The notes under the pieces are model-generated. The model worked only from the letters and a program-made list of their open reading frames with translations, ran no database searches and was not told where the DNA came from. The position numbers and the translations under genes were made by a program. From Bacteroidales bacterium (GTDB taxonomy: Bacteria; Bacteroidota; Bacteroidia; Bacteroidales; UBA1715), in the NCBI GenBank assembly GCA_031286165.1, contig JAITUU010000040.1, forward strand, positions 19,584-83,583: a stretch of DNA of 64,000 nt, in the 5' to 3' direction. Below are positions 50,026-59,332 of this stretch, one piece after another (positions within the stretch are counted from its first letter, which is position 1; each line of letters begins with the position of its first letter).

Positions 50026-51144
50026 TTATTTCACAATTTTAGCAGAACCTTCTGCTGCTTTGATTACATATACACCACCTTTCAAAGTGTTAGTATCGAA
50101 AGAAGCGTTAGCCACTGCTACCACTTGACCGGTAATAGAAGTTACTACGATTTGACCTGCTGAATAAACAACACCGTTTACTACTTGCAATTCTGCACCG
50201 TTTACGGTTTTGATAGCAGAAGAAGCCGGTTTGCCTCCAAGTTTAATATTCGTCATTACCATAGTTGCTGTTGCTGTTAAACCTGTTTTATCGGGGAAAA
50301 GGGCAATATCAAAACCAATAATTCTATCTGAACGCATAGTAGCACCGGCATTCACGCTCTCCCATGGATTTGTCACATCAAAAAATTTAGGAGAGTATGA
50401 ATCGGTAAGAACCAATTTGTTGTCTACTACAGTAGTAGCAGGAAAATCTTCAGAAGTAGGCACCGTCAAGTCATAGTCACTAGCATCAGGATCCCAAGTA
50501 ATAATTGCATGAACGGGAGTAGAAGTAGGGGTAAGACTACCAACAATACGAGAGATTTTATCAGTTTCATTAGTATTTGCCACACGACCTAAAATATCAC
50601 GCAGGTCAAGTTGAAATACCACTTGTCCTTGATTAGAAGTTAATGTATAATCAAATTCCATGTAGGCATTTGATGGATTTGATAAATCTACCGAAGTACC
50701 ACGCACTACCATAGGTTTTTCTGAATAAACAGCATCACCGGTTTGACCTTCTTGTGTGCTATAGAATTTGTCTATCATTACTGGTCCTGTACCGTCTTCT
50801 CCCGCTTCATCGCTCCAACCAATAAATTGTGTAGAAACACCCGACCAGTTGTCAGTTACACCTGCGTTAAATTTTGAACCATCATATTGCAGAGTCAAAG
50901 TACTGCCTGAAAAAGAAGAACCTCCATAGATATTTCCTTGCCAAGAACCTTGTGAAAAATCAAAACCATCGAGAGCGTCAGTTATTTGAATAGTCGCTAC
51001 AGATTCAGAAGCATCGAGTACTGAGAAGTTGTCGCCTGAAACTCCGGAAGTAACTTTTGTTACCCCGTCAGGAATAGTTGCTTGTGCCATAGCACCAAAG
51101 CCGAACAATAATGCGGCTCCAATTGTAAATAAATTTCTTTTCAT
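50026..51144 (-). CDS. T9SS-exported beta-rich protein
   Basis: The 372-residue product has a signal peptide (MKRNLFTIGAALLFGFGAMAQ) closely matching that of the next gene. A single large beta-rich domain (about 40-300, with WQGNIYGGSSFSGSTLTLQYDG, VVFQLDLRDILG, DRIIGFDIALFPD) resembles carbohydrate-binding modules. It ends with a T9SS sorting domain (VVNGVVYSAGQIVVTSITGQVVAVANASFDTNTLKGGVYVIKAAEGSAKIVK). It lies between the GH8 glucanase and the three-module protein and probably binds the same polysaccharide. Confidence 0.75.
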   Translation of the reverse strand: MKRNLFTIGAALLFGFGAMAQATIPDGVTKVTSGVSGDNFSVLDASESVATIQITDALDGFDFSQGSWQGNIYGGSSFSGSTLTLQYDGSKFNAGVTDNWSGVSTQFIGWSDEAGEDGTGPVMIDKFYSTQEGQTGDAVYSEKPMVVRGTSVDLSNPSNAYMEFDYTLTSNQGQVVFQLDLRDILGRVANTNETDKISRIVGSLTPTSTPVHAIITWDPDASDYDLTVPTSEDFPATTVVDNKLVLTDSYSPKFFDVTNPWESVNAGATMRSDRIIGFDIALFPDKTGLTATATMVMTNIKLGGKPASSAIKTVNGAELQVVNGVVYSAGQIVVTSITGQVVAVANASFDTNTLKGGVYVIKAAEGSAKIVK

Positions 51145-51182
51145 AATAGTAAAATTTTAATTAGTTTATTAATTTATGAGCA

Positions 51183-51190
51183 CAAACATA
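51183..51190 (-). promoter_or_regulatory. -7 promoter box for the 372-aa protein gene
   Basis: TATGTTTG, 38 bp before the ATG. Confidence 0.45.
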
Positions 51191-51247
51191 CAACTTTATT
51201 TTGATTTACACACATTTTTATGAAAAATGTTATGAACAATGCAAAAA

Positions 51248-51274
51248 AATCCTGCAAACAATGTTTGCGGGATT
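51248..51274 (-). terminator. Terminator after the GH8 gene
   Basis: AATCCCGCAAAC/GTTTGCAGGATT stem with T-run on the minus strand, same family as the other terminators in this region. Confidence 0.85.
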
Positions 51275-51320
51275 TTCTTTAATTGACATATTGCCTTATT
51301 GGCATAGTAGCACATTGTAT

Positions 51321-52838
51321 TTATTGCTTCACAAATCGCGCATGTTCCACCGTGGTGTTTTGTAATTCTATACGCACAAAGTACACGCCCGTTGCCAAAT
51401 TACTCACATCAATCGTTTCATGTTGCGATTGCGCGCTTTGTTCAAGCACTTTCACGCCTACGCTATTGATTATACTGATTTTTTGCATTTCCTGTGCAGT
51501 TTCTATATTCACCACAGTGCTTGCCGGAGAAGGATATACTACTACATTTTGAGTTGTTTGTGTAAAATCTATGGCAGTGGCAGGTGAAGTGCGAGGAAAT
51601 TCCGCATCGGAAGGATTCCAAAAATTACCGGTCATCATAAATAATGTAATACACCGGAGCGTTGCGCTAAAATAGTTGCTATTGGTATTGAGGTTATTAT
51701 TATCTATTCTTCCGTTTTTAGTTACTACCGAAGAATAGAGTTTATTCAAACTTGCTTGATTGGCGGCTCCCATAGCAGCAAGCGAAGTCATGTACGATGT
51801 TCCGGTAGCCCAAGCATTGCCCGTTATTGGCGTACCATCAACATTCATCAATATACGCACATTCGATTCTTTATTTACCATAAACGCGGCAACTTTGGTG
51901 CAAATATCGTTTCCGGCTATTGCCGCATTACCATTCCACAGCACATCGGTAGCCATACGCCATGGATTGCGAATAGATTCGTATCCATATAATGTGTCGG
52001 TATTTTTCTGTGTTCCATCGGGTAAGGTAACTACATTACCGGAAGAACGAATTGCAGGTTTCGCAGTTGCATAATTCGACCAATTACTTACTAATCCGGT
52101 AATAGGATGTCTGTTTGTCATTACGTGCCATTCGGCTTTTTGTACTGCTGTTACACTCCAAAAATTTGCATTATCAGTATCTATGTTTGCAAATTGGCGA
52201 TAGTAGGCAGGAGCATAGTAACTTGGATTTCTTTGCGAATTTTCTTGCCAGCCATCGCCGCCTTTGGTATCGCCGGCAGATGTCATTTCTTTGGTGCGAA
52301 TGGCAGTTATCAAGGTTTTTGCATCGGTGGCGTATGTACCGGAAGTCCACTGCACTGCTGCAGCTACGAGTGCCATAGCCGCATCGAGTTCAGCATCGGT
52401 GGCACCACCACCGGTGGCAGACGTACAGCCGGTAGTTTTCCATTGCATTACGCCATTAGCATTTTTGAATTTTTTATAAAATGCCCACAAGCCATCAAAG
52501 GTTTCTTTATCGCCGGCGTAGGCAGCAAGCAACATTCCGTAAGCAATTCCTTCAGATACCGTATAGGCTATTTGGTCGAATTTCACTCTTTTTGAGCCAT
52601 CGCCGCAATCTTCCACAAAATCCTGCACCCAATAATTATAAGCAGTAGCAGCATCAGTTGCCCTACCATAGGTTCCTGTAGTAGGTAAATTGGAAGGTAC
52701 TAAGCCATATTTGTAATAGGTATTAACCCCAAAGGGGCGTGCCGGATTGCCGGTGTTAATGTGGTCGGTTGCCGGTTGTGAAAATGCTGTTCCTACTGCG
52801 AAACAAGTAGAAAAAGCGAGTGTAAAAAAACGTGTCAT
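51321..52838 (-). CDS. Glycoside hydrolase family 8 endoglucanase, T9SS-exported
   Basis: The 505-residue product has a signal peptide (cleaved near AFSQ, residue 21). The GH8 catalytic domain (about 30-420) shows the proton-donor motif TVSEGIAYGMLLAAYAGD (E96) and the second catalytic region ATDAELDAAMAL (D148). Family members cut beta-1,4 links in cellulose, mixed-linkage glucan, xylan or chitosan. The C-terminus (VVYPSPASTVVNIETAQEMQKISIINSVGVKVLEQ ... GVYFVRIELQNTTVEHARFVKQ) is a T9SS sorting domain. It belongs to the SusCD locus upstream. Confidence 0.93.
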   Translation of the reverse strand: MTRFFTLAFSTCFAVGTAFSQPATDHINTGNPARPFGVNTYYKYGLVPSNLPTTGTYGRATDAATAYNYWVQDFVEDCGDGSKRVKFDQIAYTVSEGIAYGMLLAAYAGDKETFDGLWAFYKKFKNANGVMQWKTTGCTSATGGGATDAELDAAMALVAAAVQWTSGTYATDAKTLITAIRTKEMTSAGDTKGGDGWQENSQRNPSYYAPAYYRQFANIDTDNANFWSVTAVQKAEWHVMTNRHPITGLVSNWSNYATAKPAIRSSGNVVTLPDGTQKNTDTLYGYESIRNPWRMATDVLWNGNAAIAGNDICTKVAAFMVNKESNVRILMNVDGTPITGNAWATGTSYMTSLAAMGAANQASLNKLYSSVVTKNGRIDNNNLNTNSNYFSATLRCITLFMMTGNFWNPSDAEFPRTSPATAIDFTQTTQNVVVYPSPASTVVNIETAQEMQKISIINSVGVKVLEQSAQSQHETIDVSNLATGVYFVRIELQNTTVEHARFVKQ

Positions 52839-52864
52839 TTCTATATACTGTTAAAAATTCGGTA

Positions 52865-52872
52865 CAAAGATA
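52865..52872 (-). promoter_or_regulatory. -7 promoter box for GH8
   Basis: TATCTTTG, 26 bp before the ATG, with a TTG 23 bp further upstream. The GH8 gene can thus be transcribed independently of the toxin-antitoxin pair inserted ahead of it. Confidence 0.55.
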
Positions 52873-52902
52873 ACGAATTTTTATTGATTGTATTACAACA
52901 AA

Positions 52903-53154
52903 TCAACAATGCCCTCTAAAAGAATAAAAAGTTACGGCATCTTCTTCGTATGTATAAATAATTCGATGTTCTCGATTGATTCTTCTTGACCAAAATCCCG
53001 ATAAATTTTCTTTCAATGCTTCCGGTTTTCCAATACCAAAAAGCGGATGTTGCTGTATATCTTTAAGCAACGCCTCTATGCGCTTTATAATCTTTTGATT
53101 TTTAGCAAAAAATTGCAAATCACGCTCAGCAGTTTCCTTAAATAGAAATTCCAT
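52903..53154 (-). CDS. YoeB/Txe-type toxin
   Basis: The 83-residue protein matches the YoeB group of RelE-fold mRNA interferases: ERDLQFFAKNQKIIKRIEALLKDIQQHPLFGIGKPEALKENLSGFWSRRINREHRIIYTYEEDAVTFYSFRGHC. The catalytic-region GFWSRRINREHRIIY and C-terminal SFRGHC (usually SxRxHY) are clear. It overlaps its antitoxin by 17 nt. Confidence 0.92.
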   Translation of the reverse strand: MEFLFKETAERDLQFFAKNQKIIKRIEALLKDIQQHPLFGIGKPEALKENLSGFWSRRINREHRIIYTYEEDAVTFYSFRGHC

Positions 53155-53329
53155 AGTCCGTCAAATTAAGTTTTTTTGACGGCTCTTTTTCTGCATTTTT
53201 AATTTTTGAAACAAAAGCAGTATCGTAGCCCACACTATTTTTTGCTCTTACTCCCAGCGTGAATAACAATTCAAACGCTTTGCGAATAGAAACATTCCGC
53301 GCATCATAATCTAATGTAATTGTTGCCAT
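53138..53329 (-). CDS. Antitoxin of the YoeB-type module
   Basis: The 63-residue protein starts MATITLDYDARNVSIRKAFELLFTLG, the same N-terminal motif as the antitoxin at 19361-19582. The C-terminal half, which should contact the toxin, is unrelated. The start at 53329 is preferred over an ATG six codons upstream. Confidence 0.8.
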   Translation of the reverse strand: MATITLDYDARNVSIRKAFELLFTLGVRAKNSVGYDTAFVSKIKNAEKEPSKKLNLTDYGISI

Positions 53330-53409
53330 ACCTGTAATTATTTGCACAAAGACAACAAATTTTTATTGATTTTATTGCAACAAATCAATCATGTCCTCTA
53401 AAAAACAAA

Positions 53410-53439
53410 AAAACGCTCCATATTTCTATGAAGCGTTTT
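53410..53439 (-). terminator. Terminator after the surface lipoprotein gene
   Basis: AAAACGCT/AGCGTTTT stem extended by CATA/TATG, loop TTTC, then T residues. It ends the SusCD-lipoprotein unit before the toxin-antitoxin pair. Confidence 0.82.
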
Positions 53440-53462
53440 AATACATATATACTGCAATTCAA

Positions 53463-54269
53463 TTAGCGTGCTATTGCAGGCAAAATTGTGTAATCACGAG
53501 TATAGTTTGAGCGCGATACTACGGTAAGTGTATTTGGCTTTGTAAAATCTGCACCTGTTAATGTATAATAACGGCGTTGTGCATTATAAGGCAAAGCCAC
53601 GCCATTGAACACAATAGATGCGTTACCGGCAGCAATATTCATAGACACACTTCCGGCAAGATTCATACCATTTGCTCCGGCATCGAATAATGGTTGAATA
53701 GTAGTTCCGGTAACAGTAAACGAAGCATAGCGAGCCGCAGGAGTTGTGAACACAAAACGATACGCCGTATTGTTCGGGTCGGAAACAAATAAAAAACAAG
53801 CAGTATCAACCACAGTAACGTGTTTTTGATAAATTGTTTCTTTGTATTCTGTTCCCATTTCGTAAATATTACGCGCTACAAGCGTCATGGTAAATTCACC
53901 CGGTTCATCAAAATAATTTTGTACAACAAAATCATCGTTTGTTTTTTTCATGAATATACCAGAGGTATTCATTTCTACAAAATTCTGGTCGCCGCTTTGT
54001 TGTTCCGAAGTTCTGCGTTTGCTGTAATCAGAAGAAGGAGTACCCATCCACAGCGAATAGGTATCGCCATCGCCGCCTTTTACTACAAATGCCAGCGGTA
54101 TATCGGTATAAAGCAATTCGCCATCGGGTATAGGTTCATCTATACCCAAGCCATAATTGTAAGGAGTGTATAGTTTCAAAGTACCGCTTGGTGCTTCTTT
54201 TTTATTGCAGGCTGCAAATAACAGTGCAAGCGATGCAAGAGAAACGAATATTATATTAGGTCTTTTCAT
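53463..54269 (-). CDS. Surface lipoprotein in SusE/F position
   Basis: The 268-residue lipoprotein (lipobox LLFAACNK, Cys21) is beta-rich. It has a strand-turn pattern (ELLYTDIPLAFVVKGGDGDTYSLWMG, GEFTMTLVARNIYE) like PKD/Ig-type domains, and a second domain ending TLTVVSRSNYTRDYTILPAIAR. It lies 18 bp downstream of susD, where SusE/F-like glycan-binding lipoproteins usually stand. Ligand binding is inferred from place and export signal. Confidence 0.72.
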   Translation of the reverse strand: MKRPNIIFVSLASLALLFAACNKKEAPSGTLKLYTPYNYGLGIDEPIPDGELLYTDIPLAFVVKGGDGDTYSLWMGTPSSDYSKRRTSEQQSGDQNFVEMNTSGIFMKKTNDDFVVQNYFDEPGEFTMTLVARNIYEMGTEYKETIYQKHVTVVDTACFLFVSDPNNTAYRFVFTTPAARYASFTVTGTTIQPLFDAGANGMNLAGSVSMNIAAGNASIVFNGVALPYNAQRRYYTLTGADFTKPNTLTVVSRSNYTRDYTILPAIAR

Positions 54270-54287
54270 TGTTTTAGAATTTTAGAA

Positions 54288-55946
54288 TTAATAACCGGGA
54301 TTTTGAACTAAACTACCGCCTTGTGCGCGAATTTCGTTGATATTGATAGGAAACCAACCTCTGCGAGCAGGATTCCATGTGCGAGGATTACCGGCAACAT
54401 CGTTACCCAAATTTGCTAACACATAGTCGGCATAAATATTATCGCCATCTTGGTCAATGGTAGCATTCCAACGAAGAAGGTCAAAATAGCGCGTTCCTGC
54501 TTCACAGAACAGTTCTCTTTGACGTTCTTTTTTCACATCGGTTATAGTAATTGCTGTTAATGCAGCAGGTTCCGCAGATGTTCCAAACGTCCACTCATCC
54601 ATAGTAAGTGCTTTTTCTATCACTTTACTATTGCGAGCGCGATCGCGAAGTTGATTCACCCATATGAGCGCATCGCCGGTATTGCCGGTGCGCACAGCGG
54701 CTTCGGCACCTATTAAGAGCACTTCTGCCCAGCGCATAAGTATATAATCTTTACCGCTCGATTGACCATTGAATACGGCTTGATTCAAGAAATTTTTCAA
54801 GGTATAGTTACCGGTATTCAAGCCGTTTGCCATTTTACCGATTTTTTGCCATCTACCGTCCCAATATACCGAGTCGGCTACACCACTTGGCGCAGTTTCT
54901 TTCGATTTTGCCATCATATCTAAGCGTGGGTCGGTAGCATCGAAAGCACTTACCAGTATTTTGGTAGGAATCACAAGACCATAGCCTACTGCGGTATTTT
55001 CGGCAGCAACACCACTTGCATTAATTGTTACACGCGGTGAATTGTCAATCACACGAATAGAACCTTCGTAGTTACGGCTATCGTTAGTACCATTTACATA
55101 TTGCACGGCAAAAATAATTTCTGAAATCGAACCTTCGTTTGCAATGTTATCGAAATTAAATACTTGTTGGTATTGCGACATCAAACTTGCGCCGCTGCCA
55201 ATCAAATCTCTGGCAGTAGTGTAGGCTTTTTGGAAATCGCCCTGATACAAATACGCTTTTGCCAAGTAGGCACGCACGGCAGCATCGCTTACCATACCAA
55301 AATTACTTCCGCTTTGAACGTTTGGCAATACTCCTTTGATTGCTTCTAATTCCGAAACAATAAATTTGTATGTTTCTGCAATTTGATTTTCTATGGAGCC
55401 GTATTGACGGTTACCATAGCCTGCGGCAGCAAGTGGACTAATTACATCGGTAACTAATGGCACCGGTCCGAACATTTTCACCAAATCCATATACGCAAAG
55501 GCTCGCAAGAAACGGGCTTCGGCACGCATGGCTTTATACGCCGGAATGTTTTCTTTTGCTTCGGTGCGATTAATCATCAAATTGGCACGTGCTATAATAA
55601 TATAGGCAGTTTTCCAAAAATTGTTTGCTACCACATTGGTTGGGTCTGCATTGTACAAAGCCATTTTGTACATTTCACTTTGGTCGGCACTGTAATTGTT
55701 CACATTTACCACCGAGCCGCCTTTTTCTGCTTCATCGGAAAGCATATCGAGCACTTCGGCATTACGTTGATAGTAGGTTTGCCAGCCAAGTGGGTCGTAT
55801 ATGGCATTTACCGCCATGCGGCATTGGTCTTCGGTGTCGAACCATGTTAAATCGGTTCCTCGACCTTTGGGGTCTCTCTCTATAAACTCTTTGGTACACG
55901 ATACCAGAGCAAGAACAGGAATTAATAAAAATGCTATCTTTTTCAT
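54288..55946 (-). CDS. RagB/SusD-family nutrient-binding outer-membrane lipoprotein
   Basis: The 552-residue lipoprotein (lipobox LALVSCTK, Cys17) shows SusD features: MAVNAIYDPLGWQ, ARFLRAFAYMDLVKMFGPVPLVTD, AKAYLYQGDFQKAY, RWAEVLLIGAEAAVRTG, ERQRELFCEAGTRYFDLLRW and the C-terminal GGSLVQNPGY. Together with the SusC 24 bp upstream it captures the polysaccharide processed by the GH8 enzyme. Confidence 0.96.
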   Translation of the reverse strand: MKKIAFLLIPVLALVSCTKEFIERDPKGRGTDLTWFDTEDQCRMAVNAIYDPLGWQTYYQRNAEVLDMLSDEAEKGGSVVNVNNYSADQSEMYKMALYNADPTNVVANNFWKTAYIIIARANLMINRTEAKENIPAYKAMRAEARFLRAFAYMDLVKMFGPVPLVTDVISPLAAAGYGNRQYGSIENQIAETYKFIVSELEAIKGVLPNVQSGSNFGMVSDAAVRAYLAKAYLYQGDFQKAYTTARDLIGSGASLMSQYQQVFNFDNIANEGSISEIIFAVQYVNGTNDSRNYEGSIRVIDNSPRVTINASGVAAENTAVGYGLVIPTKILVSAFDATDPRLDMMAKSKETAPSGVADSVYWDGRWQKIGKMANGLNTGNYTLKNFLNQAVFNGQSSGKDYILMRWAEVLLIGAEAAVRTGNTGDALIWVNQLRDRARNSKVIEKALTMDEWTFGTSAEPAALTAITITDVKKERQRELFCEAGTRYFDLLRWNATIDQDGDNIYADYVLANLGNDVAGNPRTWNPARRGWFPININEIRAQGGSLVQNPGY

Positions 55947-55970
55947 TGTATTTATTCTCCTTTTTATTAA

Positions 55971-58900
55971 TTAAAATGTAATATTTACGCCATATACAAA
56001 GGTACGTGCTTGCGGATATACACCACGGTCGATACCAAATTCAGGACCTTCCCAATTTGTATCTTCATTTGAACCAATTTCAGGGTCAAATCCTGAGTAT
56101 TTGGTAAAGGTAAGTAGGTTTTGTGCTTGCACATACACACGGAATTTTTGAATATGAACTCGTTCGGTAATGCGAGCAGGGAGGGTATAGCCCAAGGTAA
56201 TGTTTTTCAAACGCATAAACGAACCTTTTTCTATAAATGCTGAGTTAGGGAAGTAGGCAGTATTGGTAAACCAACTTGCATCGGTTGGTTCGCTTGAACC
56301 TCTGTTGGTTTCGCTCCACGCATCTAAGCGGCGAGTACTCATATTCGACAACTCAAAGCCACCATCTAAATACCATTTTGTGGCATTGAAAATATCGTTG
56401 CCTTGTACACCTTGGAAGGCAAGTCCTAAATCAAATCCTGCATAGCCGGCATCGAAATTCAAACCATAGGAGAATTTTGGATGAGGATTACCTATATAGG
56501 TTTTATCATTTTCGGTAATTCTGCCGTCGCCGTCAATATCCACCAATCGGAAATCACCCGGTTTTGCATCGGTTTGCGCACCTTTATTTACTTCTTCCCA
56601 TGAAGAGAATACTCCATCAACTTTGTAGCCAAAGAAAGCAGCAATAGGGTAGCCTTCGCGAGTTGTAGTTAGCAATACATCAGGTGGGTTTACTCTACCA
56701 CCATACAATTCACCGCCTTCCATACCGGTAACTTCGTTGTTAATTATGGTAAAGTTACCATTTACACTATAGGTAAGTGGGAATTTTGCAGTTTCGCTTG
56801 GCAACCATTGGTCTTGGTAGGTCAAAGAAAACTCTGAACCATAGTTGCGAATTGTTCCGGCATTTACCGTAGGCCATGAAGCAGACACATTATCAACACC
56901 CGCAACTGCCGGTACTGAAATTTGAATTAAGTTGTCGTAGTTGTGTTTGATAAAGAAATCGTAATTGAACACAATTTTGTTTTTAAACAAACTCAAATCG
57001 CTACCAATGTTCCAACTCGTAGCCTCTTCCCATTTAATATCGGGATTGATAGTTGAAAGTGCCGCAGCACCATCTACAACAGATCCACCAAAAGAATAAC
57101 GATTTGGCACAGCACCACTAGTACCGTATTGAGAAAGGAACAAGTAATTACCGATACTTTCGTTACCAATTTTACCCCAACCTCCGCGAAATTTAAACAT
57201 GGTTACATTTTCACGCAACCATTCGTTGTTGTAGAAGAAGGGCTCTTTATTCACCTTCCATGCCACGCCCACCGATGGGAAGATACCAAATTTATTGGCT
57301 CCGCCAAATCGAGAAGAACCATCTCTACGAATTGTTCCATTCACTAAGTATTTATCTTTAAAGCCGTATTCCGCACGACCAATGTATGAAAGCATAGCGT
57401 GTTCAGTAGGCAATAACCATGAAGGTACGGTGTAAGCATTTTCATCTGCCTTTTTGCCGCCGTGTCCATCCGGTAGCATCAGTGAACCCATTGAAGGATA
57501 ACGCATATTTTCGGCTTCAGGAACATTACTCATTTTTATTCTATAACCATCTTGATATTCATACAATGCTTCATGTCCTGCCAACAAACGAATTGCGTGT
57601 TTCACGCGAGTACTATCGGCTTTGTCCTTCAAATTCAAGGTATATGACAAGGTGTTCGATACTGTCCAGTTATAGCCACCGTTGATAGTGTTTTGCAAGA
57701 ACGATATATCGTTGAATTGGTTATTAATGCGTGAAATCATAAATTCAGGCACATATACTTCGTCATTGTTTTCCCAACGTCCATAACTTGCTTGTGAACG
57801 AAATTCCAAACCTTCAACATGAGGAATTTTTATATTTACCCATGCTCCTGTTCCCAATCCATAACCGTTGCGAGTATAGTTTTGTGAACCCGCATCGTTT
57901 TTCAACACCAAACCAAGCGGGTTTTTGTATTTGTAGGTTCCTGCAAGTTGTCCGTCTTTAAATGGCGCAGTAATAGGCGGTGCTATGAGTGCATTACCCA
58001 ATACGGTATTGCGTAAGTCGTTACCGGCTGCCAATACATCCATAGTATTTTGATTGAAACCTATATTAGCACCTAAGTCTATATAGTTGTTCAATTGCCA
58101 CATACCTTTGTAACCGGCATCGTAACGTTGATAGCCCGAACCTTTCACTATACCTTCTTGTTTGGTAGAACCGGCACTTGCACTCCATGAAGTTCGAGGC
58201 GAACCTCCTTCCAAAGTAATTTTGAATTTATCTATCAAGCCTTTTTGGAAGATTTGGTCTTGCCAATTAGTATTTTCTTCAAAACCTGTCCAATCCAAAG
58301 TTGTTCCGGCAAGTTGTTCTTGTGCTTTGCGATATTCATCACCACTCATTACATCAAGTTTTTTCCACGCTTCTTGTCCACCAATATAAGCATCGAAACT
58401 CACATTGATATAATCAGAATCGGCACCCGACACTGCGTTACCACCACGAGTGGTAATAAGCACTACCCCATTGGCACCGCGAGCACCATAAATAGCCGTA
58501 GAAGATGCATCTTTCAAAATCGAAATAGATTCAATGTTTGAAGGGTCGCCGCGCCATTCGTTCCCCACAGGCACACCATCTACCACGTAGAGTGGACGAG
58601 CATCGCCGGCAGTACCACGACCGCGCACTACAATGTCCATACCTCCACCGGGGCGACCTGAGTTGGCACGCACTTGCACACCTGCCGCTTTCCCTTGAAG
58701 AGCTTGGTCCACTGCAAGCACCGGTGCTCTCGAAACCGTAGAACCGGATAACTGCGTGATACCACCCGTTACGTCTTCGGGGCGAGCACTCGCATAACCA
58801 ATTTTTACCACGCCGGCAAGTTCTGTTGCCGCAGCAGGCTGTAATTTTACTACGCCGAAATTTCGTGTAGCACCCACCGTTTTGGTTTGTGTAACGAAAT

Positions 58901-59153
58901 TCGTCAATTCAAATGTAAGCACCGATTCAGGACTTTTTACCGATAGTTGCCATGCACCATCTTCTGTCCAAATTTGAACCCCATTGTTTGTACCCTTTTC
59001 TATAACCGAAGCCCCTATAAGCCCCTTGCCGTCTGGTCCAACAAGGGTACCCGAAACTACGATTTGGGCGTGTACATACCCAATAAAAAACGATGCCGAA
59101 AGCAATAGCAGCAAGCGTTTTTTAAACACGTTGAGTTTTCTCATGAATACCAT
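55971..59153 (-). CDS. SusC/RagA-family TonB-linked outer-membrane protein
   Basis: The 1060-residue protein has a signal peptide (KRLLLLLSASFFIGYVHA), a carboxypeptidase-regulatory-like domain (GTLVGPDGKGLIGASVIEKGT), a plug (RGRGTAGDARPLYVVDGVP, ILKDASSTAIYGARGANGVVLITTRGG) and a barrel ending FVYGVNITF. An alternative start three codons later (59144) is equally possible. It heads the GH8 polysaccharide locus. Confidence 0.96.
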   Translation of the reverse strand: MVFMRKLNVFKKRLLLLLSASFFIGYVHAQIVVSGTLVGPDGKGLIGASVIEKGTNNGVQIWTEDGAWQLSVKSPESVLTFELTNFVTQTKTVGATRNFGVVKLQPAAATELAGVVKIGYASARPEDVTGGITQLSGSTVSRAPVLAVDQALQGKAAGVQVRANSGRPGGGMDIVVRGRGTAGDARPLYVVDGVPVGNEWRGDPSNIESISILKDASSTAIYGARGANGVVLITTRGGNAVSGADSDYINVSFDAYIGGQEAWKKLDVMSGDEYRKAQEQLAGTTLDWTGFEENTNWQDQIFQKGLIDKFKITLEGGSPRTSWSASAGSTKQEGIVKGSGYQRYDAGYKGMWQLNNYIDLGANIGFNQNTMDVLAAGNDLRNTVLGNALIAPPITAPFKDGQLAGTYKYKNPLGLVLKNDAGSQNYTRNGYGLGTGAWVNIKIPHVEGLEFRSQASYGRWENNDEVYVPEFMISRINNQFNDISFLQNTINGGYNWTVSNTLSYTLNLKDKADSTRVKHAIRLLAGHEALYEYQDGYRIKMSNVPEAENMRYPSMGSLMLPDGHGGKKADENAYTVPSWLLPTEHAMLSYIGRAEYGFKDKYLVNGTIRRDGSSRFGGANKFGIFPSVGVAWKVNKEPFFYNNEWLRENVTMFKFRGGWGKIGNESIGNYLFLSQYGTSGAVPNRYSFGGSVVDGAAALSTINPDIKWEEATSWNIGSDLSLFKNKIVFNYDFFIKHNYDNLIQISVPAVAGVDNVSASWPTVNAGTIRNYGSEFSLTYQDQWLPSETAKFPLTYSVNGNFTIINNEVTGMEGGELYGGRVNPPDVLLTTTREGYPIAAFFGYKVDGVFSSWEEVNKGAQTDAKPGDFRLVDIDGDGRITENDKTYIGNPHPKFSYGLNFDAGYAGFDLGLAFQGVQGNDIFNATKWYLDGGFELSNMSTRRLDAWSETNRGSSEPTDASWFTNTAYFPNSAFIEKGSFMRLKNITLGYTLPARITERVHIQKFRVYVQAQNLLTFTKYSGFDPEIGSNEDTNWEGPEFGIDRGVYPQARTFVYGVNITF

Positions 59154-59185
59154 TTTAATATTTAACCTAAAATTATTTAATAGTA

Positions 59186-59215
59186 CAAAACTACGTATAT
59201 TTTTTTACCCTGCAA
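59186..59215 (-). promoter_or_regulatory. Promoter of the GH8/SusCD locus
   Basis: TTG (59213-59215) and TAGTTTTG (59186-59193) are exactly 19 bp apart, the best match to the Bacteroidota consensus in the window, 33 bp before the SusC ATG. Confidence 0.72.
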
Positions 59216-59332
59216 TGTTTTTTTCTGTTTTTTGTTAGTTTTTTTTATGACGCAGGGAAACAATGTGCTAATACGGCACTATGCTAATGTGCTAATGTTC
59301 CAATATACTGCTCACTAACAACTAATAACTAA

